A stretch of DNA of 64,000 bases from CAYYFV01 sp964451705 (lineage in GTDB: Bacteria > Patescibacteriota > Gracilibacteria > UBA1369 > GCA-2718715), in assembly GCA_964451705.1 (NCBI GenBank), contig CAYVIV010000001.1:62001-126000 (forward strand). Reading direction: 5' to 3'. Below, piece after piece: positions 15,170 through 24,969 of the stretch (its first letter is position 1; each line of letters begins with the position of its first letter). The notes beneath the pieces were generated by a model. It made no database searches, was not told where the DNA came from, and saw nothing but the letters and a program-made list of their open reading frames with translations. The translations under genes were made by a program, and so were the position numbers.

Positions 15170-17077
15170 ATGAAGATTTCAGTAAGCTCACAGATATTTG
15201 ACTCTATTTCGAATTTGCACTCAAACTTTGTCTATGTGGAGGGGCTGGAATTCAAGCAAGATATGCAACATGAGCTGTATGATGGTTTAAACGAAGTTTT
15301 TTCTAGATTGCGAGGTCATAAATCTATATCTGAAGATAAACAAATTCAAATTTACCAGGATGTATTAGAACAAATTGGTTTGGCCCACGCTTCGGTTTCG
15401 ACAAAAAAGATGGTCGATTTGATTGTAGAAAAGAAAAAAGATTTAATTTTGCACCATCCTATTATAGATTTTTATAACTATTTTAGTTTACATACTTTAA
15501 CGCCAATTGGTGCTTACGATGTGGATCGTATAGATGGGGATATTTTGATTAGAAAATCTAATCCCACAGATAGTTTTAAAAAACTTGGCCAAAGCAAGTC
15601 TGATAAAGTAACACATGATTCTGTAGTAATGGCAGATAATGTTGATATTATGTGTTTGGACTGGGTTTATAAGCAGTCTGAAGGACAGAAGATTAGACCT
15701 CGTACAAAAAATGTACTATTTAGAATCGAGTCTCTTAACGATGAGATTGCAAATGCTAAACTCTTGAATGAATTTAAAGAAGATTTGTCTAAATTTTTTA
15801 ATTTTAAAACTATTCAGATTGAAACTTTAACTAATTCAGATCCGGAATCTACAATTAAGCTATCAAAAGAGGCAACTGCGCGAAGGGATAGGTACCAAGA
15901 TTATACAGATATTTTAGCTCGTGGAGTTTCGGATGTGATAGTCTACGATGATTTAATGGCGGACTTGATAGAAGGTAAAAAGTTGAAGGTCAAACATGGA
16001 GTTGACCCAACTAAAAGATCTCTTACGCTTGGGCATGCTGTTAACTATGAAAAACTTCGGCAATTTCAGCAGAGGGGACACGAAATCCAGTTTTTAATTG
16101 GTTCTTTCACTGCTATGTTTGGAGATCCTACAGATAAGTCTGAGTCTCGAACTATGAGGACCAAGCAAGAGGTCATGGATATGGCTAAAAACTATATTCA
16201 GCAGGTAACTATGATTTTAGATAAGTCGAAGCTTAAGGTTTTTTATAATGATAAGTGGTACTCTAAAATGCCTGTCGAAGAGTTTTTACGGCTTTTATCA
16301 TCCAGCACTGTTGCGCGTATGTTAGAGCGAGATATGTTTCAAAAAAGAATTGAGGATGGACGAGAGATTGGTTTGCATGAGCTTATTTATCCTATTTTGC
16401 AAGGTTATGACTCTGTAGAAATGCAGTCAGATTTAACAGTTATTGGTACAGATCAAACATTTAATGAGCTGCAAGCTAGACCTTTGCAGAAAGATAGGGG
16501 ACTAAAGCCTCAGAATGTAATTAGTATGCACATGTTGCTTGGGACAGATGGTAAACTTTTAATGAGCCAATCTCAGGGGAATTATATAGCAATGGATGAC
16601 ACTGTTGATGATAAATTCGGTAAATTAATGAGCATCCCAGATTCGGCAATCCAAACGTATGCCAATGCTTTGTCGCGGTACTCACGTAAGGAATTGCAGG
16701 CTTTGTTTTCTCGTTTGGATGCTGGGGAGAACCCACGTAATGTCAAAATGGATTTAGCAGAGCATATTGTTGCAAATTTTCACGGTGAGAAGGCGGCTCA
16801 AAAAGCTCGAGCAGGATTTAAGGAAATTTTTCAAAATAAAGGCCTGCCCGAAGATATGCCTAAATTTGTTGCTAAACCTGAGCACACAATTCTAGAGATT
16901 TTGCAGTTGTCATCACTGGTAACCAGTGGTTCTCAAGCCCGAAGGTTAATAGCTCAAGGTGCGGTGAAGGTGTATGAAGGTGATAAGATTATGGATGTCT
17001 CTATGAGTTTTAAAGCAGGTCAAAAGCTAGTCCTGCAGGTTGGTAAACTTAAATTTTTGGATTTAACAATTGAATAG
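15170..17077 (+). CDS. tyrS: Tyrosyl-tRNA synthetase with N-terminal B3/4-like domain
   Basis: Charges tRNA-Tyr. At 635 aa it is about 220 residues longer than usual. Residues about 245-635 form a type 2 TyrRS: KHGVDPTKRSLTLGHA (HIGH region), FLIGSFTAMFGDPTDKSESR, YPILQGYDSVEM, IGTDQTFNELQARPLQ, and a C-terminal S4 domain (LVTSGSQARRLIAQGAVKV). Residues about 1-205 resemble the B3/4 tRNA-editing-like domain of the PheRS beta family: TPIGAYDVDRIDGDILIRKS, VVMADNVDIMCLDWVYK, TKNVLFRIESL. The KMSKS loop reads KLLMSQSQGNYI, so both canonical lysines appear replaced, although a nearby Lys might substitute. It starts after its own promoter and recG follows 9 nt later. Confidence 0.92.
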   Translation: MKISVSSQIFDSISNLHSNFVYVEGLEFKQDMQHELYDGLNEVFSRLRGHKSISEDKQIQIYQDVLEQIGLAHASVSTKKMVDLIVEKKKDLILHHPIIDFYNYFSLHTLTPIGAYDVDRIDGDILIRKSNPTDSFKKLGQSKSDKVTHDSVVMADNVDIMCLDWVYKQSEGQKIRPRTKNVLFRIESLNDEIANAKLLNEFKEDLSKFFNFKTIQIETLTNSDPESTIKLSKEATARRDRYQDYTDILARGVSDVIVYDDLMADLIEGKKLKVKHGVDPTKRSLTLGHAVNYEKLRQFQQRGHEIQFLIGSFTAMFGDPTDKSESRTMRTKQEVMDMAKNYIQQVTMILDKSKLKVFYNDKWYSKMPVEEFLRLLSSSTVARMLERDMFQKRIEDGREIGLHELIYPILQGYDSVEMQSDLTVIGTDQTFNELQARPLQKDRGLKPQNVISMHMLLGTDGKLLMSQSQGNYIAMDDTVDDKFGKLMSIPDSAIQTYANALSRYSRKELQALFSRLDAGENPRNVKMDLAEHIVANFHGEKAAQKARAGFKEIFQNKGLPEDMPKFVAKPEHTILEILQLSSLVTSGSQARRLIAQGAVKVYEGDKIMDVSMSFKAGQKLVLQVGKLKFLDLTIE

Positions 17078-17086
17078 TTTTTACTT

Positions 17087-19126
17087 ATGTTAAATGCGTC
17101 TTTAAAAGATTCTATTAGAACTACTCGTGGTCATCTAGATGCACTTTCTGGAATGGGTATTAATACTGTGCATGATTTGCTCTTTAATTTTCCTTGGCGT
17201 TATAGTGATGAGACTAAAATGGCTAGTGTTACAGATTTAAATGGCTTGGAGGCTCGTAGTGTCTCTGGGAAACTCAAGCAACTGCGTTCTGGACGCACAC
17301 GAAATGGTAAATTTATGTTAAATGCCGTGTTTTACGACGAAACAGGGGAGGTAGATGTTATGTGGTTTAACCAGCAATATCTTTCTAGGATTTTTAAAAA
17401 TGATATGGAGGTTATTTTAACTGGAAAAATAAAATGGTCTGGCTCAAGAGGCAAGATGCTGAGCCCACGCCACGAAATTCCTAAGGCTGGAGTAGACTTA
17501 ATCCATTCGGGCAGGGTAGTACCCGTGTATCATGAGAACTCTAAGATTAATTCCAAATGGTTGCGAGAAAAAATTCAGCCATTATTGTATTTGACAAACA
17601 TGATAGAAGATCCCCTACCAGAGGAGATTAAATCTGAGAATAAACTTATGACTCTTGGCGAGGCTGTAAATCAGGTTCATTTTCCAGACTCACAAGAGGA
17701 TTTGTTAAAAGCAAGAAAAAGACTGGGATTCGATGAAATGTTTGCAATTCAGTTAGGTGTCCTCAATAGAAAGTTGCAGTTTCAGCAAGACACGCAGGAG
17801 GTTTCGAAATTAGTAGACATTGATTATGATTTAATAGAGGAATTTAAGTCTAAATTACCATTTGAATTGACTAATGCTCAGTTGCGTACTATCAAAGAAA
17901 TTTTACAAGATATTTCCTCCCCACGAATTATGAATCGATTGCTAGAAGGAGATGTGGGTGCAGGTAAAACTTTGGTGGCATGTATTTGTCTGCTTGTGGT
18001 CATCAAGTCTGGTTACCAGGGTGTTTTTATGGCCCCCACCGAAATATTAGCAAAACAACATTACAAAAACTTAATAAAAACCCTACAACCATTTGGCATA
18101 AATATTCAATTATTGACGGGCTCGTTAACAAAAAAGCAAAAGCAACTAGTTGCATCTGGCCTTGCTACCAAAACAGTAGACCTGGTAGTTGGCACGCATG
18201 CGGTAATTCAAGATGGTATAGAATTTGTTAATTTAGGTTTGGCTGTTGTCGATGAGCAACATCGCTTTGGTGTCAATCAAAGGTCTGTGTTTAAGAAATT
18301 TGGAAAACCTCACATGCTTTCTATGACAGCCACACCAATTCCACGAACATTAGCCTTAACTTTATATGGCGATCAGGAATTATCGATTTTAGACGAAAAA
18401 CCTATGGGCCGTAGCCCAATCATTACGCGTTGTGTGCCAAGTTCCAAAAGGAAGGAAGCTTATTTGTGGATAGAAGATCAACTAACAAAAGGTCGTCAAG
18501 CATTTGTGGTATGTCCTTTAATAGACCCTTCAGATGCTATTGCGGCCAAATCTGTAGTACAGGAATATGAGCGCTTACGAGATATTGTATTTCCAAACAG
18601 GCGTATTGGTTTAGTGCATGGAAGATTAAAACAAGATCAAAAAGATGAGATAATGTTGCAGTTTAAAAATAATGAACTAGATATTTTGGTAGCAACTACC
18701 GTTATAGAGGTTGGTATCGATATCCCTAATGCTTCGATTATGGTCATTGAAGCCTGTGAAAGATTTGGTCTCGCACAGTTGCATCAATTGCGTGGTCGAG
18801 TTGGTAGAGGAGTCCACCAAAGTTATTGTTTTTTGTTTCCAGAAACCTACTCACAAACTACAAGAAAACGTATGCAAGCCATGGTTCAGTACGATGATGG
18901 TTTTAAACTTTCAGAGATCGATTTAGAGCTCCGTGGTCCAGGAGAGGTCTATGGAGTGCGTCAATCAGGAATTCCAGATTTAAAGATGGCAAGCCTGGCC
19001 GACACCAAACTTGTGAAGGCAGCAGCCAAGGCTGCGGAGTATGTTATGCAGCACTATGCTGGCACACGTGAACATGCCAGAATTGTGCAAAACTACCAGG
19101 TTTCAATATCGGAGATAGATTACTAG
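17087..19126 (+). CDS. recG: ATP-dependent DNA helicase RecG
   Basis: A branch-migration helicase that remodels stalled forks and Holliday junctions. The N-terminal wedge/OB domain (to about residue 230) is followed by an SF2 helicase core: LLEGDVGAGKTLVA (Walker A), MAPTEILAKQH (Ia), VVDEQHRFGV (DEQH box), SMTATPIPRTLAL (III), and LVHGRLKQDQK, VATTVIEVGIDIPNA and QLHQLRGRVGRG (IV-VI). Full length at 679 aa. Probably co-transcribed with tyrS. With RuvC in the same window it covers part of the recombination toolkit. Confidence 0.97.
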   Translation: MLNASLKDSIRTTRGHLDALSGMGINTVHDLLFNFPWRYSDETKMASVTDLNGLEARSVSGKLKQLRSGRTRNGKFMLNAVFYDETGEVDVMWFNQQYLSRIFKNDMEVILTGKIKWSGSRGKMLSPRHEIPKAGVDLIHSGRVVPVYHENSKINSKWLREKIQPLLYLTNMIEDPLPEEIKSENKLMTLGEAVNQVHFPDSQEDLLKARKRLGFDEMFAIQLGVLNRKLQFQQDTQEVSKLVDIDYDLIEEFKSKLPFELTNAQLRTIKEILQDISSPRIMNRLLEGDVGAGKTLVACICLLVVIKSGYQGVFMAPTEILAKQHYKNLIKTLQPFGINIQLLTGSLTKKQKQLVASGLATKTVDLVVGTHAVIQDGIEFVNLGLAVVDEQHRFGVNQRSVFKKFGKPHMLSMTATPIPRTLALTLYGDQELSILDEKPMGRSPIITRCVPSSKRKEAYLWIEDQLTKGRQAFVVCPLIDPSDAIAAKSVVQEYERLRDIVFPNRRIGLVHGRLKQDQKDEIMLQFKNNELDILVATTVIEVGIDIPNASIMVIEACERFGLAQLHQLRGRVGRGVHQSYCFLFPETYSQTTRKRMQAMVQYDDGFKLSEIDLELRGPGEVYGVRQSGIPDLKMASLADTKLVKAAAKAAEYVMQHYAGTREHARIVQNYQVSISEIDY

Positions 19127-19550
19127 TTATTTTATATTTATATCTTTTGTCAAGCGGGGTGAGGGGGACTCTAGCTGATTGCAAACTAGGGGAATTAAAA
19201 ATTTTTGCAAATAAAATTTTTTGGCAGGCAAATTTGTAAAAATTTATGAAGGTTGGGCAAAATTAAAAAAATCTAAATTAGAGATAAATTTGGCCTATAC
19301 ACATATGAAAATTTAAAAATCTAAATTTAGCTTTTAATATAAAGGTATCTATGCTCATTAAATTTATAAAAAGCTCTTAGAATCGAATATAGGAGGTCGC
19401 CATAAGAGTTTAAATGATATTATGCCAGATTAAAACCGGGGTAGCTATAGATTGGCTTTAACTACTAGTGTTAGTTCGCACAAGATACATTGTGCGGTAT
19501 AACATTGCGGGTCAAACTTGAGAAGGTTTTGCACAAAATTCAATAAGATC
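19127..19550. other. 484-nt intergenic region with several hairpins; possible structured RNA
   Basis: No convincing protein gene is visible between recG and the terminator at 19551. The first 240 bases are A/T-rich. From about 19376 there are consecutive inverted repeats: CTCTTA/TAAGAG (about 19376-19411), TTAAAACC/GGCTTTAA with one mismatch (about 19429-19462) and a perfect 7-bp stem CGCACAA (19477-19483)/TTGTGCG (19490-19496). A second GCACAA at 19531-19536 could pair with the same TTGTGC, giving two mutually exclusive folds. I do not recognise RNase P, SRP, tmRNA, 6S RNA or a known riboswitch. The transcribed strand is not clear. Confidence 0.35.
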
Positions 19551-19586
19551 AAAAAAACCACAACCCTGTTTTATATGAGTTGTGGT
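19551..19586 (-). terminator. Intrinsic terminator of the 19611-24972 unit
   Basis: Read on the minus strand, ACCACAAC pairs with GTTGTGGT (arms at 19557-19564 and 19579-19586, 14-nt loop), followed by a run of seven T (19551-19557). It lies 24 nt after the stop of the 61-aa gene and closes the three-gene minus-strand unit. Confidence 0.8.
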
Positions 19587-19610
19587 CTATTGACTCTTGG
19601 CTCTTGCTGA

Positions 19611-19796
19611 CTAACTTTTTATTAAATGGTAGAATTCTTTAATATTTATAACTAGCACTCTAAGAGCTAATAGGCTTAAAGCAATTACTATATAGTTACT
19701 ATATTCAGGGTAATATTCGAGCCCCTGGATTCCTAAGAAATAAAATATAGCTAAGGATATGATGGTTTGAAGAATGATGAGATTACTTTGTTTCAT
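19611..19796 (-). CDS. Small two-helix membrane protein
   Basis: A 61-aa protein with two predicted membrane helices (residues about 6-24 and 35-50) and a short basic tail; not recognised. It starts 19 nt downstream of the 1136-aa gene and is followed by the unit terminator, so it belongs to that transcript. In toxin-immunity loci a small membrane protein directly downstream of a large effector is often the immunity factor; here that is only a suggestion from position. The short length makes chance coding possible, but the clear helices and the position support a real gene. Confidence 0.6.
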   Translation of the reverse strand: MKQSNLIILQTIISLAIFYFLGIQGLEYYPEYSNYIVIALSLLALRVLVINIKEFYHLIKS

Positions 19797-19815
19797 TATA
19801 AAATTTTGTTAGTTA

Positions 19816-22800
19816 TTAGAGTTGTGTTTTATGACCTGTTGCATAATATGCATTTTGTAGTTGCTGTTCGCTATAACCCCTCATGCTAATTACAGATAGA
19901 AGTTCAGCTTCTAGACTTCTATTATTAAGGCCTTTAAAGTACAGTTTAGCTAGCTCATTTATATTCATTTGTAGTAACCTTCTTTTAAAGAGATTGAGTT
20001 TAGATACATTACTGCTAACTTCATCTACACGTTCGTACCATCTTTTACGTTGCTCTTTTCTTTCTCCACTAAAGGCATATTTACCACTTTCATAGGCTGC
20101 ATCTAATGTTCCTGTTGCTGCATTACCTGCTGCCTTCCATGTTCCGCTAAAGGTACCGTGATTTATCAAAGGAAGACCTATAGATATGCCTAGGGTTGTT
20201 AGGAGAGTTTTTTCTGCTGCATTTAGAACTTTGAGACCTACGCTTCCACTGTTAATCAATTTGTCTGCAAGCTTAGCATAATTGCTCGTAGTATTGTTTT
20301 TTGCTAGGTGAGTAAATACTTTTAGTTCATCCTTATTTGCAATATTCGAAAGCTTTGTTAAGTCTTTACGATGTTTTAAAACAGTTGCAGTTAGTTCCTT
20401 AGCTTCGTTTATCAACCCTAAATTATTGTTTCTAAGTGCTTTAAAGTCTTGATTTGCATGCTTACTTAATTTTCTATTATTCATGTTTAATGCCTTTGCT
20501 AGAGTCTCATAGTTTGTGTAAGGCGTTCCATTAGGTTTCTTAAATATAGCTAGCAACTGTCTTTCTATTTGTGCTCGGCGGTGTGTTAAAGCAACTACTT
20601 GTGCGTTTACATCTTGAAACTTCTCAAAGGCTTTAGCACCAGCTTGCACAGCGGCTTTGTTGACTCCTAGCCCCGCAGTTAAGGCTGTTGCTACTTTATT
20701 GTTTATGCCTCTACGCACGACTCTAATACCTTTCATAATTGGTTCAAGTGCTGTTTTACTAGCTCTGTAAATAGCTCTGGGGATTCTGTAACCTAGACCT
20801 AACACACTAGATGCTGCTGCAGGTAGGAATGCTGCTGCATGAAAGACATTTGGTGCATTAATATAGGCTCTTGGATGAGTCCAGGCCCTACCTAGTCTAT
20901 TGAAGCCTTGGAGGTTTTTACCAAAATGACTACTCCCCTCTGTGAATCCCCTCCAACCTTGTTTAAAGGTTTCTTTAGTTCTTGCAAGTGCTGTTAGTGG
21001 CTGTGAGGCGTCTACTAATTTATTGAGATCATTTGCTTTATCATATAGTTTATTTGCTGTATTTACTCTATTACCTATTATATGCCCAATTTTATTCCCT
21101 ACTCTGGCTAATATAGGGGCTTTAGAACTTGCATGGGCGACTTTGGCAGCTCCTGTACCTAGTTTAGATCCAACGAGTGCAGCTCTTAAACCTACTCCAA
21201 CTCCTCCAAATAAAGTTAAGACATCTGTACCAAGTTGTAATAAACCAAAACCTGCCGTAGTTACTCGTTCCCAGCCACTTAGCTTGTCTCCAGCTAATGT
21301 TTGGCCACGAAAGACTTGAGTAAAGGTAAGTATGGTACCTAGAACTGGTACAAACATTCCGACTGTTTCTCCAACACTGACTCCTATTTTAGAGATAGAT
21401 GAATTGCCACTAGTGGCATCTAGTAAATGTGGTAGTCCCACTACACCTCCAACTACCCCTGCCATTCCTACTCTCTTGATTGCACCATAACGAATCTCTT
21501 CGACAATTTCTTCACCTGTTTTGCGAACTTGTGATTTGGTCACTTGCTGACTACTGATCTTATCCATGTCTTCTGCTGTAGTTTTTAGCAAAGTATCTGT
21601 TTGTTGCCCAGCTACTGTTTTAGATAGGCTTGTTCCAGAAGTTTTCAATCTACTGGCTTCATCGAAGGCAGCAGTGTAGGAACTAAAATGAGACTGGGCT
21701 TTTGCATGGGCCGCTCTATGATTTGTTAGTTCTTCACTAATTTTCGTGCGAGATGTTTCGTCTGCAGCCTGAGATAGTTTTTCTAGTAAGTGTTTTTCTT
21801 GGCTTAAAGCTTTTTGGTTAAAGTCTTCAATGTACTGGCTAAACTGTCCCATTTTTTTATTGATATCTTTGCTGTTTAGATTACTGCTTTGCAGATTATC
21901 TATATCTGGAATTTTACTTACTAGTTTTTTCGTTTGATTAAATGCTTTCTCAGTAGTTGTAGCATTCCTAATTGTCTCTGAACTGGCATAGGCTAGTGTT
22001 CTACCAGCATTTACGTGAGATGCTTGAAACAAGTGGCCTTTCATAAAGCGTGGCCAGATCCTGGCAGCTCTGTAGAATGTTATTAGTCGTTGTCCAATAA
22101 AATCATACTTTGTGACTCCTGATACGTTGTCAAATGTTGCTAAAATTAAGAGTTCTAGTGGTAGTGATTTTAGGTCTCTTGCCATTAGTTTTAATTCTTG
22201 TTTGGCTGTTTCACTAAGTTTGTCATTAGAATTAATTGCTGCAATAAACTCAGTTTGGAAGGTGCTGACTCTACTTTCGGAGAGGAATCTTTTTAATTTC
22301 ATTAAGTTAGCCTTTGTCTGTGCTGGTACTTTGGACATTACGTTATCATTCTTGATATTGCGTAACAGTGTGTCTAAGGTAAAGTGTTGTATTTGTCTTA
22401 GATGTCTTTTCTCGATGCCTATCTTAGTAGCAGCAGTTGCAAATATTTTTGCAGACCTGATGGATAGTGGAAGTCTAGATAAACCTGTGATTTTATCCAG
22501 TCCTAGCTGTCTAGATATTTTACCAAATGTACTTTGATCTTTGTTTTCATCTAGAAATACGTCATCTACCATATAGTTAATATCCTCCAAACTATCTACA
22601 CCTGGTACTTTAAGCTGACTATTTGCAATTGCATTATTTATAAGAGAGTTGATTTCACCATAGTTTTTACTAGTATCAAGAGCCTTTTTGATTTGTTGAT
22701 ACTGTCTGGGCGCAACTAGTTTTTCTAGTATATTCAGGGCAATTGTTTTTTTTCTTTGATTACTTTGCAAGCTAGCAATTGCACTTTTTTGCATTTCTTG

Positions 22801-23226
22801 TTTGTGCTTATCTTCAAAGATTAGGCTAACTTGGTTTTTAAACAAGTTACTATTAATTAGTTGTGCGGTTTCTCTAAATAACTCTTCAAACTTATCATGT
22901 TCGTTGTTTACTAAGCTTTCTATCATTGCAGATATCTTTGTTTTAACTGGTGCGGCTAACTGTTCTGCCACCCCTGTGTTTTGGTTCAGGCTAAGTTGAC
23001 TTTTTAGCCAGCTTTGAAGGCTTTGGAACATTTCATCTTTTAACATCTGCCTTTTATTGCTTGCGCGTCCGTAAACTTCTAGCATAGATTCTAACATTTG
23101 TCGGTACCCACTAATAGCTTCTGTCGTGTTTGCGAGTTGAAATTCCGTAATCAGCCTAGACCTATCTATTGTAGCTGGCACTTGTGAACTAGCTTTTTCT
23201 CTAGTTGTAGGTTTGTTGTCATTCAT
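19816..23226 (-). CDS. Large protein with pre-toxin-like hydrophobic core, unknown function
   Basis: 1136 aa, not recognised as a whole. Residues 1-580 are hydrophilic and helical with coiled-coil character and no signal peptide. A hydrophobic block follows (about 585-690). Within it MFVPVLGTILTFTQVF and LAGDKLSGWERVTTAG (residues about 623-659) resemble the PT-TG pre-toxin module of polymorphic toxins, which reads like 'PVVGD...LTGEKLSGWER'. More hydrophobic helices are near 795-815 and 1008-1022. The C-terminus (about 1050-1136) is charged and shows no toxin motif I know. It begins 9 nt after the 564-aa gene and is followed by the 61-aa membrane protein. Phage or membrane-remodelling roles are alternatives. 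Confidence 0.55.
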   Translation of the reverse strand: MNDNKPTTREKASSQVPATIDRSRLITEFQLANTTEAISGYRQMLESMLEVYGRASNKRQMLKDEMFQSLQSWLKSQLSLNQNTGVAEQLAAPVKTKISAMIESLVNNEHDKFEELFRETAQLINSNLFKNQVSLIFEDKHKQEMQKSAIASLQSNQRKKTIALNILEKLVAPRQYQQIKKALDTSKNYGEINSLINNAIANSQLKVPGVDSLEDINYMVDDVFLDENKDQSTFGKISRQLGLDKITGLSRLPLSIRSAKIFATAATKIGIEKRHLRQIQHFTLDTLLRNIKNDNVMSKVPAQTKANLMKLKRFLSESRVSTFQTEFIAAINSNDKLSETAKQELKLMARDLKSLPLELLILATFDNVSGVTKYDFIGQRLITFYRAARIWPRFMKGHLFQASHVNAGRTLAYASSETIRNATTTEKAFNQTKKLVSKIPDIDNLQSSNLNSKDINKKMGQFSQYIEDFNQKALSQEKHLLEKLSQAADETSRTKISEELTNHRAAHAKAQSHFSSYTAAFDEASRLKTSGTSLSKTVAGQQTDTLLKTTAEDMDKISSQQVTKSQVRKTGEEIVEEIRYGAIKRVGMAGVVGGVVGLPHLLDATSGNSSISKIGVSVGETVGMFVPVLGTILTFTQVFRGQTLAGDKLSGWERVTTAGFGLLQLGTDVLTLFGGVGVGLRAALVGSKLGTGAAKVAHASSKAPILARVGNKIGHIIGNRVNTANKLYDKANDLNKLVDASQPLTALARTKETFKQGWRGFTEGSSHFGKNLQGFNRLGRAWTHPRAYINAPNVFHAAAFLPAAASSVLGLGYRIPRAIYRASKTALEPIMKGIRVVRRGINNKVATALTAGLGVNKAAVQAGAKAFEKFQDVNAQVVALTHRRAQIERQLLAIFKKPNGTPYTNYETLAKALNMNNRKLSKHANQDFKALRNNNLGLINEAKELTATVLKHRKDLTKLSNIANKDELKVFTHLAKNNTTSNYAKLADKLINSGSVGLKVLNAAEKTLLTTLGISIGLPLINHGTFSGTWKAAGNAATGTLDAAYESGKYAFSGERKEQRKRWYERVDEVSSNVSKLNLFKRRLLQMNINELAKLYFKGLNNRSLEAELLSVISMRGYSEQQLQNAYYATGHKTQL

Positions 23227-23235
23227 GATATATAT

Positions 23236-24930
23236 TTATTTTTTAAAGTTATAATTCTCTAAGTGTTTGATCCTGGCGTAGGTAGCCTGACCAAAAATCG
23301 ATGTTGCCGGTGGAATTGTTTGATTTGTTAGAATAGCCCTTTGTTTAAGTGTAATTGTAGCTAAGCTATCTTGAATTGTTACTGTGTAATCTATGTCTTT
23401 TTTAAGTTTGTTTCCATTTGTTGCAGCATTTAATAGCTTCAATTTATCAATTTCATCTTTACCAGTTGTAATAGTGCTGTTTTCTGCAACATACAAGGCA
23501 TTTGATGCTGGTATGTTTAGACCAGCAGCTATTGTGAACTTATGTTGTTTATCATTGTGGACCTCTGTTTGTTTACGATTTGTAGGTTGTTGTGTTGCTG
23601 TGATGGTTTCAACTGTCTCGATTGTTTGTGTGTTTGGTGCAGCTACCTTGTGATCTGCTACCTGTTCACCTTGTTCGAATCTTGCATAGTCTTTATTGAA
23701 AGTTACAATGTGTTTAGCCCGAGTTAAGACTGCAGAGAATATTGCAAAGGCTCCCACACTAAGTTTGGTTGTTGGTACAGAACTATCAGAAGCTAGTATG
23801 TAGTATATTTTTTGGCGATCCAGCATACCTAGAAATTCTAGTGTCGAAATTAACATACTTTTTTGACCTCGTTTTTTGAGTATCTCTATACGTTCTTTAA
23901 TTTGAGCAGCACTTAATTTAGGTCTTTTTGCACTTTGTGCATCAGTTTCTTCTTGTGTTTGTTGATGGGTTGACGGCACTAAAACTGTAGAGTCATCTGT
24001 ATTTTCAATCTGTTCTAGAGTGGGTTGTGGGTTTACAGTCTCAACATTTGCTCTTACTGTCTCTCTATGAGTATCATAATGCGTTTTGATAGTGCTGACT
24101 TTGCCTTGTAAGTCTTTATCATCAAGAGGTTTATACAATGTTGATGTATCTATTGAAGTCCAAGATTTTCCTGTGTTACTACCATCAATTCGATAGACTT
24201 GCGGTTTGTCTTGCTCTTGAAAATTAATAAGTTCATATGCATTATCATCAGTTTTTCTAAATGCAAGGTAAGCTAACATACTTGGTTCAAATAGCATCTT
24301 AGCTAGTAGAGCCATGCCTTTGTTAGGTATTCTGACTAGTTCATTTTGAGTGACAGCCTCTGTTTCTAATAATTTGATGAGTTCTGTTTCACAATCACCA
24401 TTATTAAAGTCTGTGTCCCCAGTCGTGTCACCTGAATCTAATGTGATAAAGCTGTCACTGCTAGTATCTGGCTTATTGGTTGCGATATAGGTTTTCATTT
24501 GCCCAATCTTGTCTGGATCGAGCTGATTATCTACAACTTTGCTATATGCTGACCCCTCTCTAAAGTCGTCTGCATTACTCCACTGCTCTAAACTTAGATC
24601 TTCACCTAGACTGTAATTTTGAGTACCCCCTTGGTAGTGCAAGCAATATAGGTACTTTAGGTAGGTGTGTTTGTCTTCAAGAGATGTAATGCTTGCTGGA
24701 AACTTATACTTTTCATATGGGTCTTGGGTGTGTCTAAGTTGGTCTAGTTTTATAGTTCTATAATTTGACTTAATACTTTCTTGCAGTTCATGGCTAAGGT
24801 TTGCCTTTTGAGTATTTGTAACCTCGAGATCAGAGCGCAATTTGTAGAGTGCTCGAAAGTCTGTAATGCTTTGACTACCATTTGTTTCAAGATAGTATGG
24901 GCCTTGATTTGGGCGTGATGGTACGACCAT
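23236..24930 (-). CDS. Unknown protein, first gene of the accessory unit
   Basis: Not recognised. An upstream in-frame ATG at 24972 would give 578 aa, but an extended -10 promoter (24961-24969) overlaps that extension. The ATG at 24930 (N-terminus MVVPSRPNQG, 564 aa) gives the short leader typical here. No signal peptide. Features: Tyr-rich charged N-terminal third, an acidic Thr/Asp segment around residues 170-190, a low-complexity Thr/Gln/Glu linker (about 320-345), a basic helix AAQIKERIEILKKRGQKS, and a beta-rich C-terminus. It is immediately followed by the 1136-aa gene, so the products probably act together. Confidence 0.6.
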   Translation of the reverse strand: MVVPSRPNQGPYYLETNGSQSITDFRALYKLRSDLEVTNTQKANLSHELQESIKSNYRTIKLDQLRHTQDPYEKYKFPASITSLEDKHTYLKYLYCLHYQGGTQNYSLGEDLSLEQWSNADDFREGSAYSKVVDNQLDPDKIGQMKTYIATNKPDTSSDSFITLDSGDTTGDTDFNNGDCETELIKLLETEAVTQNELVRIPNKGMALLAKMLFEPSMLAYLAFRKTDDNAYELINFQEQDKPQVYRIDGSNTGKSWTSIDTSTLYKPLDDKDLQGKVSTIKTHYDTHRETVRANVETVNPQPTLEQIENTDDSTVLVPSTHQQTQEETDAQSAKRPKLSAAQIKERIEILKKRGQKSMLISTLEFLGMLDRQKIYYILASDSSVPTTKLSVGAFAIFSAVLTRAKHIVTFNKDYARFEQGEQVADHKVAAPNTQTIETVETITATQQPTNRKQTEVHNDKQHKFTIAAGLNIPASNALYVAENSTITTGKDEIDKLKLLNAATNGNKLKKDIDYTVTIQDSLATITLKQRAILTNQTIPPATSIFGQATYARIKHLENYNFKK

Positions 24931-24960
24931 TTGTGAGGGGGTTATTTTGAAATTAACTAA

Positions 24961-24969
24961 ATTATACCA
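24961..24969 (-). promoter_or_regulatory. Extended -10 promoter of the accessory unit
   Basis: TGGTATAAT on the minus strand (TATAAT at 24961-24966). No good -35 at 17 nt. The predicted start is near 24954, giving a leader of about 24 nt to the ATG at 24930; this argues against the upstream ATG at 24972. Confidence 0.6.

Noticed and set aside
20942..22537. Plus-strand frames opposite the 1136-aa gene
   Set aside because: They are antisense shadows with no recognisable features.
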